A DNA stretch of 64,000 nt from Stenopsyche tienmushanensis (lineage: Eukaryota; Arthropoda; Insecta; Trichoptera; Stenopsychidae). The notes below the pieces were generated by a model. That model did not search any database. It saw nothing but the letters and a program-made list of their open reading frames with translations, and had not been told where the DNA came from. The DNA lies in contig WACJ01000129.1 of assembly GCA_008973525.1 (NCBI GenBank), positions 896,882-960,881 on the forward strand. Reading direction: 5' to 3'. Of the stretch, positions 34,770 through 47,395 are shown piece after piece (position 1 is the first letter of the stretch; each line of letters begins with the position of its first letter). The position numbers were made by a program, and so were the translations under genes.

Positions 34770-35120
34770 ATGCTATATATTTGCATGTGCACCACTTATC
34801 GTCCATATAAATCCACTTTTCCATCAGGACCAGGCAGCGTAAACGAAGCTTGTATATCAATAAATGAACCTTAACACTATACAATTGATTTAGGTGGCTT
34901 TGTATAATACTATTAATTATGATTCTAAGAAGACAAATTCCATTACAATTTTAATGTTTATTCTGTCGTCATCTGTTGATGATTGATGCGATGACTCTTT
35001 TTTCATGGAAATATTTGAATATTTAGACGTGTAGGGGTACATTTACAGCACGAACGTCTGCACTCAATATACGCTTCTGAACGCACATATGTGCGATTAC
35101 TCATCGACGGGCAAATCGTT
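34770..35120 (+). mobile_element. TTAA element P3, copy g (right end palindrome kept)
   Basis: tagatgctatatatttgcat, cagcgtaaacgaagcttgta, gtcgtcatctgttgatgatt, gacgtgtaggggtacattta. It ends acgcacatatgtgcg, then attactcatcgacggg. It is shortened inside. Confidence 0.65.
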
Positions 35121-35589
35121 CCAATTTTCAAGAAAATCAGTTTTTTTCCCATATCGAGACGATCGATCAGAAATATTAATACTGATGATAAATCTATTAA
35201 GAATGAACTTTATACACAAGGGTTGACGAACTCATATGATGTAAAAAAATCCATTTTTATCAAAATTTAATGAACAATTTTCGATCCAAAGATGGAAGCA
35301 TAATAGAAGAGCTGAATCAACAGTTAAGCATAGATAAGGGGAAACGATTCTCGACATGCTCCCCGTGTCCCCTCAGGGGGCATTATAGGGGTTTGCTGAC
35401 TAGACTTAAAGCTCGAAAAAAGATTTTAATTTGCAACTTTTAAATTGGGAAAAACCGCAGTGCACATTAGCAGGAAAACATTCCAATTTTACCCATATGC
35501 ATTGTGATTAATAATATGCATTTAGACAGTTGATAATGAACTAGAAATTACATTTATGTATTCAGGATAATGCTGTAAATTTGGTTCAA
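35121..35589. other. Unique sequence, no feature seen
   Basis: Nothing recognised. Confidence 0.45.
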
Positions 35590-35945
35590 TTTGATTTGAT
35601 CGGAGACATTAAGATTTTATTGTTTATTTTGTTGTCATCCGTTGATTTAAAGCGATCGTACATGTGATGTTCGAAATAACGATCTGAATAAATAATATTG
35701 TATCAGAAATAGAAGCACAGAATTGAGCATGAAGCGCTGTATCGCTTTTTATAATATTTGAGAGTATTTAAACGTGTACCTTTACAGCACGATAGAAAGT
35801 GTCTAGAGGCTACGTTGCTTCCGTGATCGTATAGATCGTAGAAAATGCCGTAAAAAGCCCCTAAAAGAGGACGGAGTGTCGGCACAAAGTTTGTACGTCC
35901 AATCGGTCCGCTTTTCGGACCGCTGATATAAGCGGTCAAAAATAT
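35590..35945 (+). repeat. P3 fragment followed by an HP copy
   Basis: 35610-35650 (ttattttgttgtcatccgtt) and 35768-35790 (aacgtgtacctttacagcac) are P3. 35810-35940 is HP (gaaaatgccgtaaaaagccc, then tcggtccgcttttcggaccg). Confidence 0.55.
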
Positions 35946-37009
35946 TGTTGTCTTTATTTTATTGCGGGCTTATGCCTACTGGGTCGACTCTATCTCTAGA
36001 ATACTCTATCATTCGAGTACCTTCGCAGCATATCAGGGTTTACTAATCAACGAATCAGTATATTATTTTATTTTGCTTGGACATAGAAAAAAACATATTT
36101 TTTAATAAATCTGGCATACAAATTTAAAAAAATGTTTTCAGCATCTTACATGCATATAATGTGTAAGCATCAAACTGTCTGTGTAACGACACCAAATATT
36201 TTTTCCAACAATGACATAACAATAACTGTTTTTACGTCTTGTCAACACCGAATGAGCTGCAACATTTGCAGATAATGAAGATGTTAAATCCAGATAATGA
36301 AGACGTCGTAAATTTTAATGAGGCTCATGGCGGCCATACTTACACCGAGACCGAATATTTTTATCTGCCAAAGTGCTCATGATGACATTTTTATTATGGC
36401 GAAAAATTCGCCCTGCCACCCCAAAGATGCCAATAAAGAAAACGACGAAGAAACTCAATAAAAGCATCAGACGTTATCGCCGACTCGGGAGGAAGCATTA
36501 CAGCGCAGAATAGAAAAGTAATACACTTCAACGTCGGGAATGATCGCAGACGTCATAATTCGACACATTCCAGGTCTTCGGAAGGTCGCTGATGAAGCTC
36601 GCCGTCATTAGGCAAATGCCTAATAATTCATATGACCCCTTCTGAAGGCTCACTCCCAAACATTTCCCCGGAGATGTGAACTAAAACATAACGAAAACGT
36701 CAGCTGACGTCACGTTGCCTTCCTATGCGGCGACGTATGGGGGTTTTTTTACCCCGTCCCAGGACAAACATAAATGCTGTTTTTATATTAACATCTGTTA
36801 CGCAATATATTTACATGCCACATAAAACGCTTGTATTAAAACATATTCGGTGTATTTTGCAAGACGAATGTGTGCGAATAAAATTTGAATAGGGTGAACC
36901 GATACACGTCGCTTTTATATTCCAGTATGCTTTCAATTCTCTGTGTGCGATGACAGCCACCCCCAAAAAACACCCTAAGAAATAAATAGATTCATATAAA
37001 GTCAGCGTA
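35946..37009. other. Unique sequence, CpG-rich 36280-36760
   Basis: No gene or repeat was recognised. Confidence 0.45.
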
Positions 37010-37125
37010 TTTGTCGGCCATTTTGCACAGTCACAGTAAATTCTTCCTATGGGGAGATCATCGCGCGCTCTATACGAAGATAGTCCCAAAAGTACCCGAC
37101 TTAACGTATAAATGGCGGTTGTTGT
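37010..37125 (+). repeat. mariner F leader joined to a mariner B left end
   Basis: 37015-37050 (ccattttgcacagtcacagt) is the F leader. 37077-37115 (agatagtcccaaaagtaccc, gacttaacg, atggcggttgttg) is the B left end, as at 19935. Confidence 0.55.
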
Positions 37126-37179
37126 TTTTAAAAAATGATAGAAAAATTGGTTATATTTAAGTTGTACAATACTTTTGTT

Positions 37180-37400
37180 TGAAAGGTCATGAGCCACCTA
37201 TACAAATTAGCCTCTGAGGGGGTTTCTGTGAATTTATAGATCATAGACCTGGATCTGTATACGAATTTATTCCCGTAAATGCCGCAAAAAGCCCTAAAAG
37301 AGAACGGAGCGGCCAGAAGAGCTTTGTGTTCAACCGGTCCGCTTTTCGGACCGCTGACATGACGAATGAGCATCTCTCGCTCGGACGCCATATCCGATAT
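37180..37400 (+). repeat. Repeat family HP
   Basis: taaatgccgcaaaaagccct, aaaagagaacggagcggcca and ccggtccgcttttcggaccg. On the minus strand an open frame contains HVSGPKSGPVEHKALLA and FRAFCGIYGN, colinear with the other copies. Confidence 0.6.
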
Positions 37401-37574
37401 AGTTAAGTGAAAAAAAACCTGTAATATTTTCTTCCTGACACTTGCCATCTCTGCTCTGCTACTATATTTTCTACTTCATGTGCAATACTACTAGCAGTGA
37501 TTACTTTCAATTTTGTTTGGTACTACTTCTTTATTAAATAAATTCATCAAACATTTAGAGCAACACGTGTCTAT

Positions 37575-37852
37575 TGAGCCTTTAATGAATATGCTCACAC
37601 ATGCTGTGGGCGCACTCTAGTGATCCAGAAAAAGTACGCCCGCACAAGTTGCGGGCATTGTTCCATAGCACTTAAATTACGAGTTGCGCAACAAAGGATG
37701 AATGTAATGACGGGATCAAGAAGCTTCATATCCGAAGGAATAAATTTAATTCCAATTAAGGGAACCATGCAGAAAAATAAGATAATCCATTTGTATTTTT
37801 ATATATCACGAATAAATTTGTACAGCAAAATTCCGGATTATATTTGAATCAC
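37575..37852. repeat. P3 end remnant and mariner A 3' end
   Basis: 37600-37640 (gcgcactctagtgatccaga) is P3-like (minus). 37700-37852 (+) encodes the mariner tail SFISEGINLIPI then MQKNKIIHLYFYIS and the A right end tacagcaaaattccggatta. Confidence 0.55.
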
Positions 37853-38146
37853 CCACTTATTATTCTACTGAAAGTGGACCATATAAATACTCCAATGGAG
37901 GCACGAGATCAAAAAATCATAAAATTGTATTTGATTCGTACAATTTTAAGACCCAATTCAATCGGTAAGAATCGGGCCAAACAATTTTACAGGGGGGGTG
38001 CGTTATCAAAATTTACAACCCTCGTTAATCGAATTAATTCTTTTCGACCTATCGCCGTAAAATAACACGATAAAGAAGGCCATTAAGCCTAAGCCGCCAT
38101 ATAAAATTCGGTTAGCTAAACTGGAGGATTTTAGATGGAGGTGATG

Positions 38147-38329
38147 TTACATAACCATATCTTGTTTCTTTGGGCTGTCGAGTCCTCCTTGGGCAGATTC
38201 TTGGGGTTGTCTTTGATCCTCGAGCAGACCGGGGTTGTGAAATTGGACACGGCAGACATAACAATTTCGATCCATAATTAAATCAGTCGAATTCACGTTA
38301 ACGTCTCGAAATTTATACATGTGGGGCAT
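38147..38329 (-). other. Possible coding exon (low support)
   Basis: A 60-codon open frame on the kinase strand ends in DQRQPQESAQGGLDSPKKQD. This Q/S/P-rich, protein-like composition would suit a kinase tail. A pyrimidine-rich run before ctcgag/GATCAAAG could be an acceptor, but no consensus donor is evident. It is recorded only as a candidate. Confidence 0.15.
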
Positions 38330-38867
38330 AAATAAATTGCTATTCGAATACGGTAAAAACGGCGTTTATATTGTCTGAGAGCGTTTTATGACCGTTCTTA
38401 AGAACATAAAGTTGAATAATTGATGCTGAATTGTCGACGAAGGTCAGAAGTTGAACGTATGTAATGTACGGGATAGTCACGCGATTTTATCCTCCTTTTC
38501 GTTACGGGAGGAATACGATGAAAGATATATGCGTAATTGAAATGTATTCCTGGAACATTTACTATCATAGTTTTTTTTTAATTCCAAGCCTAGCAAGAAT
38601 TGCCCAGAATTGATGCAATCAACGAAATAAATGCGTTCCAGAGCTGGAATTTATGGGTCCCAATTAGGGGATTAAACACGGTCTGGTCTTTGCAAAGTTG
38701 CAAAGTCTTAATACAGACAAATCCCTGTCAAACATCGTCAGACAATGTCGAAAAGTTTTAAATGCTTCAAACAAACAGTTTGAATATATTGTTCGACTTA
38801 TTTGGGGAAGATTACCCTAAAATAATTGCCTGGAACATGATAAATATTAATCCGTTATTTTTCCGGT

Positions 38868-39002
38868 ATGGAAACTGTAGCCGAACCCATATATAAATAT
38901 ATGCTTCAAAACCCTGAAGATGATTTCAAGGAATGGGAAAGATATTTTGGATTACGTCCTGGTATTCCCAATCTTATGTCTATCGATGTGTATAATTTGT
39001 AA
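38868..39002 (+). CDS. Small ORF of 44 codons, unrecognised
   Basis: ATG 38868 to TAA 39002 encodes METVAEPIYKYMLQNPEDDF, then KEWERYFGLRPGIPNLMSID and VYNL. The residue mix (balanced charge, W, paired P) looks more protein-like than the surrounding frames. An in-frame stop lies 27 nt upstream, so it is self-contained unless spliced. No homologue was recognised; it may be a micropeptide, an exon or a chance frame. Confidence 0.2.
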   Translation: METVAEPIYKYMLQNPEDDFKEWERYFGLRPGIPNLMSIDVYNL

Positions 39003-40879
39003 TTAATGTTATTAAAGCTTGTATTCGGTAAGAGTGTGTCAATCATGATGAAGGCAATACACCTTCGATAGGTTTGTTCAGTTTTAAATCCAGAAAAATA
39101 TGAACATAAACACGATATTTACATCCTGTGCGTTCATTAACCCGTTAAATCGATTCCCGTGCACGTCGCTCCACACACGGCATGGGAAAAATCCAACCCC
39201 TAAAGGGAAAATCATTATCAATCTCCCCTCAAATGATCCGAAAGAAATAACACATGTTCGTATGAGATTGATTTTCACGTGATGATACGAGGAAACTAAT
39301 ATTTGATGACAACGGCTTGTTTAGCTTCGCTATCAGCTGATAACATCATTGAAAGATTAACGAATGACGCACGACGGCTCGTCTGTTTATCCACAATCAC
39401 AGAAACATGTGTGCGATTATGGCGACATGCTTTTTTCTCTTCGATATTAATCACCATCCAAGGTTGGGGAAATTCCCCCCCGAGGAAAATCTCATTATTT
39501 CCCAGCGTCTGAATCGATGTAAATAAGGTTACGCAAACATGTTGTTATTTTTCTGAATATTTATCGGGCTTTTTCTTCTTGAGCACTGATTCAATTAGCC
39601 CTGCCCGGGCGCGTGACGTGCCCCCGCGCCATATGATTACGAACCTACCATATGAAACACTAGACGACAGCCACCGTATAAAAAAATGATTAAATATATA
39701 CTAAACTTTATGTATTTCTTATAACATAGAGTAGCTGACAGCTGACGTTATTAAATTATGAAAAAACCAGACCTATTAATCCCCCGCCGACTTGAGAATA
39801 AATCTTCAATGTTTTGTTCTTATTATTATGCCATAACTATTGATCATTTATAGACAATCATTTAATTCATGTCTCAATATCAAAACATTAAACAGTATCC
39901 ATTTATATATTAACGTTTTATAGTGCTCATAAACAGTTCCCTGGCGTGTCACCAAAGCGATATAATCGCACATAATAAACAGTCTCCTGTATTCATTTAA
40001 TAAGATTTGATCAATATAAGCAGAAGAGTGGCCTGGACTACTTTCTTACGACGACTTACCCAGCTTACTGAGAAACGCCCATCCAGAAAATACCACATTT
40101 ATTACCGCTAGAAGAATGAGTCGCAAGTCATGATTAAATAGGTGAAGACTCTATCCTTTTTTCTGATCATCTTCAAACTTTCGACACTTCTTCTCCGGCG
40201 CCACAGTGTCGCCGAGCAGGTATGATCTCATTCCCAACAATTTAATCATATGCGGAAGATAATTGAGAAATCCTATATAAAAATCTTGTATCCCAGGGAA
40301 AATCTCCTATGGAGATTATAGGATAATGAGTGTGAGCCTTAATAATAAGGAAATATTTGAATACATATTGACATAAGAAATTATGAGAAATTAGATCAGT
40401 GGGAGTCAAGCTGGTCCCTACCGCCCACCAGCGGGCGTTCAAGCTTTTATAGTGGGCGATAGAACTTTTGTCATGCTGTTACTAATATAAAAGATAATGT
40501 AACTCCACCTTAACGAACTTGAATTGTATATGGAAAAACGATTTGAAGATATTTTTAGCTTGAATGAAAAATCTTTTTATCGCATATATTGAGGGAGCTG
40601 ACACAAATTTTCAATATGAACTGTTAGAAACTAGATATGATGAAAATAAACATAATTTCTATTCGATATAAAAACCTATGCAAAATACCCGCATTACATC
40701 CGAATACGAAAATTATGTCATTTATTGATACCATATCCTAGCTTATATCTTGTAGAATCAGACTTTAATGTTAATCGTGTGACCAAACAAAAAAAACCGT
40801 CGAAAATTGAACTAGATATCGAACATTTAATTTGTCAGCGTCAGCCTTAACTATCTCATTTAGAATTAAATTACTGTGA

Positions 40880-41100
40880 TTAGCTCTGCATCAATCAATC
40901 GAGGCGGCAGAAGGCCCCAGGAATGCATTTTTCATTTTGCAAGCCCTGAAGGCCCTAAATTTAGAAGGAGTGACCACAATGTTTCTGTGTCCAACCGGTC
41001 CAAAATCTGGACCGCTGACACAACGAAATAGCCCTTCGCGATCGGACCCCATGCCAGGACATGTCCACAGAATATGGTCTGCGTTCATTAACGGATCTCC
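40880..41100 (+). repeat. Repeat family HP, variant core
   Basis: ccggtccaaaatctggaccg replaces the usual ccggtccgcttttcggaccg. On the minus strand it reads CVSGPDFGPVGHRNIVVTP. Confidence 0.6.
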
Positions 41101-41366
41101 GCATTCTAAATTTTTTTGAACTTAATTTTCTGCAAAAGTTCTGCAGATTTTACCCTTTCCAACGATATGCTACATGTTATATAAATCATTCAATAAGTCG
41201 TTAAACTTGAAGAGGTACCAGTTTACCAGGGTCAGAGTTAAGAAAATACTTTTTATGCTTAAAAGTTTTTATTAAATTTATTTAGAAAATTTGTTCAAAT
41301 TGACCAACTTTGTTTAGTATGTACGCATGAAATCTTTTCAAATCTGTTCAAATTAATTATTTGGCG

Positions 41367-41575
41367 GTCCAATTCTGTAGCTCGCATGGTCTCCAAACCT
41401 GACACCAATGGATTTCTTGGCTTGGGGATGTGCCCTATTCAGTAACTCGCACGGTCTTCAGACTTGACACCACTGGATTTCTTTGCTTGGGGACGTGCCC
41501 TATTCCGTGGCTCGCACAGTCTCCAGATCTGACACCACTGTATTTCTTTGTTTAGGAACGTTTGTCGGTCCATGT
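41367..41575 (+). repeat. 65-bp tandem repeat, three units, from a transposase-like sequence
   Basis: The landmark ctcgca/ctcgcacgg begins at 41381, 41446 and 41511, an exact period of 65. Each unit contains (t)ctccagacctgacaccact and ggatttctttgcttgggga. Translated in one frame this gives SPDLTPLDFFAWG, the DDE-transposase signature of some Tc1/mariner relatives. Because 65 is not a multiple of three, the frame is lost between units. Confidence 0.8.
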
Positions 41576-42376
41576 GCCAAACACCCTGTATATTTCAACT
41601 ATAATGTTTGTAATTCGATGTATAGCCAGTTTTGGATATATTCTTTTGAGATTTATACATAACTTTAAATGACAAACCCATAATTTTGGCCATGGTGTGT
41701 TCGTTAAACAATCAATACACCATCGCCCGTCTTATATCGCGTACGCATTAACGTTCGGCTGGAATCTTGATGGTGTTTTTGCGTGTATTTTTTCAGCGAT
41801 GCCTAAGAAATTAGCAGGAATTTACGACATCGGCGCTGCTGAAAAAACGTTTGTATAATCTTCGCAAGATCCGAAGTGACGCGCGCGGACATAATTGATG
41901 TTCAGTGAAGCGACCCGTTTAAAAAAAAAACGATTGCATAAATGGTCCTATTTAAAGTAACAATTACAGCGTTTGTCGAGTGCTCCAACAAACGATGTCT
42001 TTCGACAAGGCCAATGCAAACAAATAATAAAGAGAAAAAAACTTGACACACTTTCTATATGAAAACTTCATAATGCACTTCCATGAAATTGTGCCGACTT
42101 CGCATCGACGGACAAAGACAATGGCCATCCTCGTCGTCGATTATTCTACCATATCGTCATCGACCATTCAAATGCAATTTAGGTGCAGCATTGAGAAACG
42201 ACAAGAAAAACAAGCGATTATTCCAAACAATCCATTAAAGCGTATTGTGTAGGATTTTGAACATGTTTTTGTCACACTGTCTGCGGAATGGGATTTAATT
42301 GACCCATTTGACTGAAGACTGTGAAATTTTCTCCGTGAAAGCTAACGAACAAAGTTTGTTCAAAATAAAAGCATTT
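41576..42376. other. Unique sequence, partly CpG-rich
   Basis: No gene was recognised. A 69-codon frame at 42043-42252 shows no motif. Confidence 0.45.
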
Positions 42377-43253
42377 TTAAGCTTTTGAGGAGTACAGTCG
42401 CGTATTTGCGATCGAATTCCAGTGATTCAGAAAAAACATTTTTACACGTTGAGTTCGGAGAAAGACTGAAACGGGAGTGTCTTGCACGTTGAGTTTGAAT
42501 AGCCATACACGGAATCATCAATTTAGAAATGCAAGTAATTGAGATTCAAATTTGATTAAAACCAAAATTTATTGAAGTTGGCGTACCGTGCTTTTTACAG
42601 AAAGTTACCATCACGCTTGAAAATACAAAGAGAATCGCATGTGAAATAATTTCCATGTTTGGAAGTACTTATCGACTATACAGAAATTATTTACAATTAT
42701 GAAAGGAAATAAGTCTCCTGTCAAATCCAGAATTAAATAGGCTCATTTTAAGAGTCGATTTTGAATCACCGCAAATTAACATTAAATTGTCCTTGCCTAA
42801 ATAAGCCTTAAAAGTTTCTATGAACATTTTAAGCGTATTAATAAGAAATTATTTGACATGGTTTTATCGATTTTTTTAAACGTAATAAACGTAGACACGC
42901 CAAAAATAGAACATCAAAAATTCTAAAAAATAATACTAATACAAGAATTTCATCTTTTTGAGCTCAATTTTGTGTCTTTTTCTATGAGTACCAGGGCTTA
43001 AAACTGCCCTGCCCTGATTCTCACCGATTATTGCGTCATCTATATATACAAAATAATTGTCAAATATGATATTTAACACTTGAAAAAATGATCGAATATT
43101 GTATGCTATCGACAGTAATTATGTATTTATACAATCTTCATAAACGCTGCGACGGTTCTGACAGATAATTGTATGGATGATAAGTGGTGGACATACAAAT
43201 ATAGCATCTAAGTTTATGACCAATTTAAATAAGCTTACTACTCAAAGGGTTGA
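42377..43253 (-). mobile_element. TTAA element P3, copy with both ends (877 bp)
   Basis: TTAA at 42377-42380, then gcttttgaggagtacagtcg and cgtatttgcgatcg (P3 right end, read inward). At the other side ctactcaaaggg and TTGA (43250-43253, degraded TTAA). Internal landmarks near the second end: cttcataaacgctgcgacgg, ggatgataagtggtggacat and atagcatctaag. There is no coding. This copy defines the limits of family P3. Confidence 0.65.
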
Positions 43254-43969
43254 TGTTTAACAATGTACATTGATGATTCTGACTTATCATACAAATTCGT
43301 ACTTGTTGAATTAAAATCGATTTATAACTGTAACTGGAAAGGCATGCTTTTTGTTTCATTAGCATATTATTAACTAAAATATGAGTATTTTGCTTTGCTT
43401 ACAACCTTCTTGGAAGGGATTTAAATCAGGGATACGCATTTTAATGGAGAATTTCAATGATCTGAACCCTTTTTTGCACTCTTCTGCGTCATAATTTATG
43501 ACTAAGGTCGGGGGTTGTTTCCAGGACACCGCTCTCGGGATTGAAATGCAAATGAAATGCGTTCTATGGCAGTGAGAAAAATATTATTGAGCATTTATAC
43601 TAAGAACTAGTATTGACGATTTGAAATATATTTTCAAAAGCATGATAGGAGACAAATCTTAGACGAAATCGAGACAAATATCATCCTTAAAAATATAAAA
43701 CTGAAAGATTTGCTGGAAAAATCATGACAACTGTTTTTTTGAAAGCTACGTGCCATAGAAGACTACTATAACTAGAGAGACTTATGCCCACACAATTATT
43801 TCTTTGCGAAAGACCATCAAAGAGAAAAGACAAGAAAGCCTCTCAAAACTTAAACACCCACGATCCAGACGTAGTTCCATCGGGATATTATTTTTATTTT
43901 TGCACTTATAAAATCCTTTTCAATGGCGAAGAATTGAAGCAAGATTAGATTGATTTTATTAGCATATTA
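43254..43969. other. Unique sequence, no feature seen
   Basis: Nothing recognised. Confidence 0.4.
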
Positions 43970-44592
43970 TAAGGAAATAAAAATAGAAGTATGTTTTTTT
44001 ATTTGAAAATAAGCTATTTTAGGGGGTTTAAGTACGATAAAAAAATTTTAAAAAATATTTTTTATATACATTTCTTATCAGATATGAATTGACATTTTTG
44101 GAATATACAAAAAAAGAAGAAAAAATAAAAACACACGTTTTCAACCCTTTTAAACATCTGGAATTTAAAAAAGTAAAATGATTCTTAATTTGTAAAGATG
44201 TCGCTATAGTTCTTACCTAAAAGAAAAAAAAAGTTTTATTTTCACAAAATGTTTAAAAAAAAAGTCAGTTTTTGGCTTTATTTTTTCGCAGTTTTAATTT
44301 TTTTTTTAAATAGTTAAAAATAAAATTTTGACATACATCTGGTAGAGACAATAGAAGGTTATATAGGTAAGGTTCGTACCAAATTTGAAATAAATCGGTT
44401 AATTAGAACTTGAGATATCATGTCAACCGTGTTGAAAAAGGCGAAAAAAAACGCGTTTGAAGATTTCATTATGGCTCAATTGCCGCGTCACTAAAATAGC
44501 TATAACTCCGTAAAAAATGGAATTTTGGAAATTTCTTTAGAAGATATATTTTCTTTAAAAGATTTTGTAAAGAAAAAAAGGCGTTTTTTTGA
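43970..44592 (+). mobile_element. TTAA element P4, interior copy
   Basis: Blocks shared with 28020-28480 and 16780-17000: taaaatagctataactccgt, ttgagatatcatgtcaaccg, tggtagagacaatagaaggt. It ends where a TTAA and P3 begin. Confidence 0.55.
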
Positions 44593-44930
44593 TTAATCCG
44601 TTGATGAGTAATAGCGCATATATGCGATCGGACTCCAGTGATGCAGAAAGCATACTCTCTTAATTGCGAATATTAACGATTCGAAGACAGAAATGGTTGT
44701 CTTGCGTCTCATCATACACTCGTACATCGATGGCAAGGTTGAGCTGTAAAGGTACCCCTACACGTTTAAATATTCTCAAATATTACGGATAAGTGTTCAA
44801 TTTTCAATGCTATTTCTATACAGGAATACGATATATACACGTTTTTATGGAGTACAAAATAGAGAGTCATCACATCAATTATCAACAGATGACGCAAAAA
44901 TAAACATTAAAATTCCAGGGTAGATATGTA
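44593..44930 (-). mobile_element. TTAA element P3, copy i (right end at TTAA)
   Basis: TTAA 44593-44596, then tccgttgatgagtaatagcg, catatatgcgatcgg, ttgtcttgcgtctcatcata, ctgtaaaggtacccctacac and aattatcaacagatgacgca. The left part is truncated. Confidence 0.65.
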
Positions 44931-45799
<869 letters not shown>

Positions 45800-46337
45800 C
45801 TAACATAATAGGAATGCAAAAACAACGCTAACCAGGATGATAAATTTCATCTTAAATCAACATAGTACAAAGGACAAGAGAAGCCTTAATTGGGTCGCTA
45901 GCTTTTTATTATTTGGAATGGCCACCCCTTTTGCTGCCGAGCTTTTCTTTCCGCTCGTCCGTTTTGTCTCTATGAAAAAATTCAATTAAAAATATATTAG
46001 GAAGACCCGAAAGTATTCGATAATCTAGTTTAAAAAATTAATTATATTTTTAATCAAAGTTGTCAAGAAAGCTAGGTACGTGTATTGTCGCTCGTTTTTG
46101 TTATGTTCTGCCAAGGTGTGCGATACCCATCCTATCCCATAACACCCATCCTATTCGTTTTGCCGACGAGTGATGGGTCGACAGCGTGTCAAAAAGTGAT
46201 TTAGGTTGTTCAGAGAAGGCCTTATTAATACTCATGACGAGGCAAGGTGTGGGAGACTATCAATCATTTATGACGAGCTTGTGTAAAAAATTGAAGAACA
46301 TGTGCGAATTAACCTAAAGAGAAGTTGAGACAGCGAC

Positions 46338-47040
46338 TTAACCTGTTAAATGGGCGGGACGTATATATACGTCCAACGTTAACTGCATCGAAATTGGCTA
46401 TGACGTACATATACGTCTTTGAAATGTGTGAGTTGTCGATACATATTTTGACATGAATTTAAGATAGGTAGTAAATTGGTTGCACTTCGCTATTGTGTAG
46501 GAGTGGACGCGTTCTTAGTAAACGGTGACTAATAGCATAAGGTAAGATTCAAAGGCAAACTTATAGTTTTAAAATGGAAGGACAAAAAAGACGTATTGAT
46601 GCTCAGTTCAAACAACATAGTAACAAGCCAACCTATGCTATTACACCTAAACCCTCATGCTTACTTGAAAAGCATTTTCAAAGAACAAATAAAAGGGAAC
46701 TAAAGCCAGGAAATGTCGTATTTATTACAAAAAAGGGAAAGGAATCTACATACTGGTGTCCGGATTGTTAGGGAGCACTACGTGTCAACAACTGTTTTAA
46801 AATATATTATACAGATATTCATTATATGCTTTTGTTTATTGTTTTGTATTTGTTAATGTTCTAATTAAGTAAAAAAATATGTTTCATTGGTTGTTTTATA
46901 AATTCTAAGCATCGTTAAAAAAATTTAATAACATGAACTCACGCCAGGCGGGCGGGACGTATATATACGTCCTAACGAAAATGTGCGCGCCCACTGTACG
47001 TTGCGTTATGGAAAAGGAACTTCCCCGCTTAACAGTTTAA
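46338..47040 (+). mobile_element. piggyBac-like element P1 (TTAA-bounded, internally deleted, 703 bp)
   Basis: The element is bounded by TTAA at 46338-46341 and 47037-47040. Inward from TTAA the left end reads CCTGTTAAATGGGCGGG; the right end, complemented, reads ACTGTTAAGCGGGG, so the outermost repeat is about 8-12 bp. Both ends carry the same 18-bp perfect palindrome, GGACGTATATATACGTCC (about 46357-46374 and 46957-46974). A diverged third copy (gacgtacatatacgtc) lies just inside the left one. TTAA duplication is diagnostic of piggyBac. At about 0.7 kb it is far shorter than an autonomous element (about 2.4 kb), and the only coding remnant is the C-terminal cysteine-rich domain. It sits inside mariner F4, within a kinase intron. 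Confidence 0.85.
46574..46864 (+). pseudogene. piggyBac transposase C-terminal cysteine-rich domain, broken
   Basis: An open frame from ATG 46574 gives 65 residues ending LEKHFQRTNKREL..., then KKGKESTYWCPDC and a TAG at 46769-46771. The same frame continues GALRVNNCFKIYYTD to a TAA at 46862-46864. The arrangement H-F...KKGK.S.YWCPDC......C resembles the cysteine-rich C-terminal domain of piggyBac transposases, which binds terminal-repeat DNA. The first Cys pair expected before KKGK has become N-V-V-F, so one metal site is lost as well as the stop being present. No DDD catalytic core remains. The product could at best be a stand-alone DNA-binding peptide. More likely it is a relic of an internal deletion. 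Confidence 0.7.
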
Positions 47041-47059
47041 TGATGTTTCATTAGACTCA

Positions 47060-47395
47060 TGACAACAAAGTCCAGGCCCCGCGCTGCGGTCTGTTTTGAG
47101 TGCCCCCAGACCAACACATTAGTGTCACAGACTAACACAGAACTTCCAGGCGCCCACCCATTTCACTCCATGCCCGCAGAGTCCTCCTGCTCCTTCTGTA
47201 AGCCACCGGTACACAGCACAGGGTAACCCAACTCATATTAGCTGGGTTACCCCAGCAGCGTTTGATGGTCAAACCAACGAGGCTAGTTTCGCCCACCTCT
47301 ACTCTGCATCATTGCCCCAAGAGTTCAACTGTTACCCACGGATATAGGACTTCCTCCGCTGGGGTTTTATGGGTGGGCATATTTGAATGAAACAC
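47060..47395 (+). repeat. Repeat family X, copy X2
   Basis: This CpG-rich repeat contains the family landmarks cagcacagggtaaccca, agctgggttacccc and a final ggggttttatgggtgggc. The same landmarks occur at 10590-10790, 49990-50040 and, reversed, at 53390-53850. There is no open reading frame. It could be the untranslated region of a non-LTR element or a SINE. It lies inside mariner F4. Confidence 0.6.

Larger units (their letters stand above)
37853..40879. other. Mostly unique sequence; two small coding candidates
   Basis: No repeat family was recognised. Candidates are listed separately (38147-38329 and 38868-39002). 39560-39660 is GC-rich. Confidence 0.4.

Noticed and set aside
46357..46974. 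Two identical palindromic repeats 600 bp apart as a possible CRISPR-like or operator pair
   Set aside because: They are the subterminal repeats of the TTAA-bounded P1 element.
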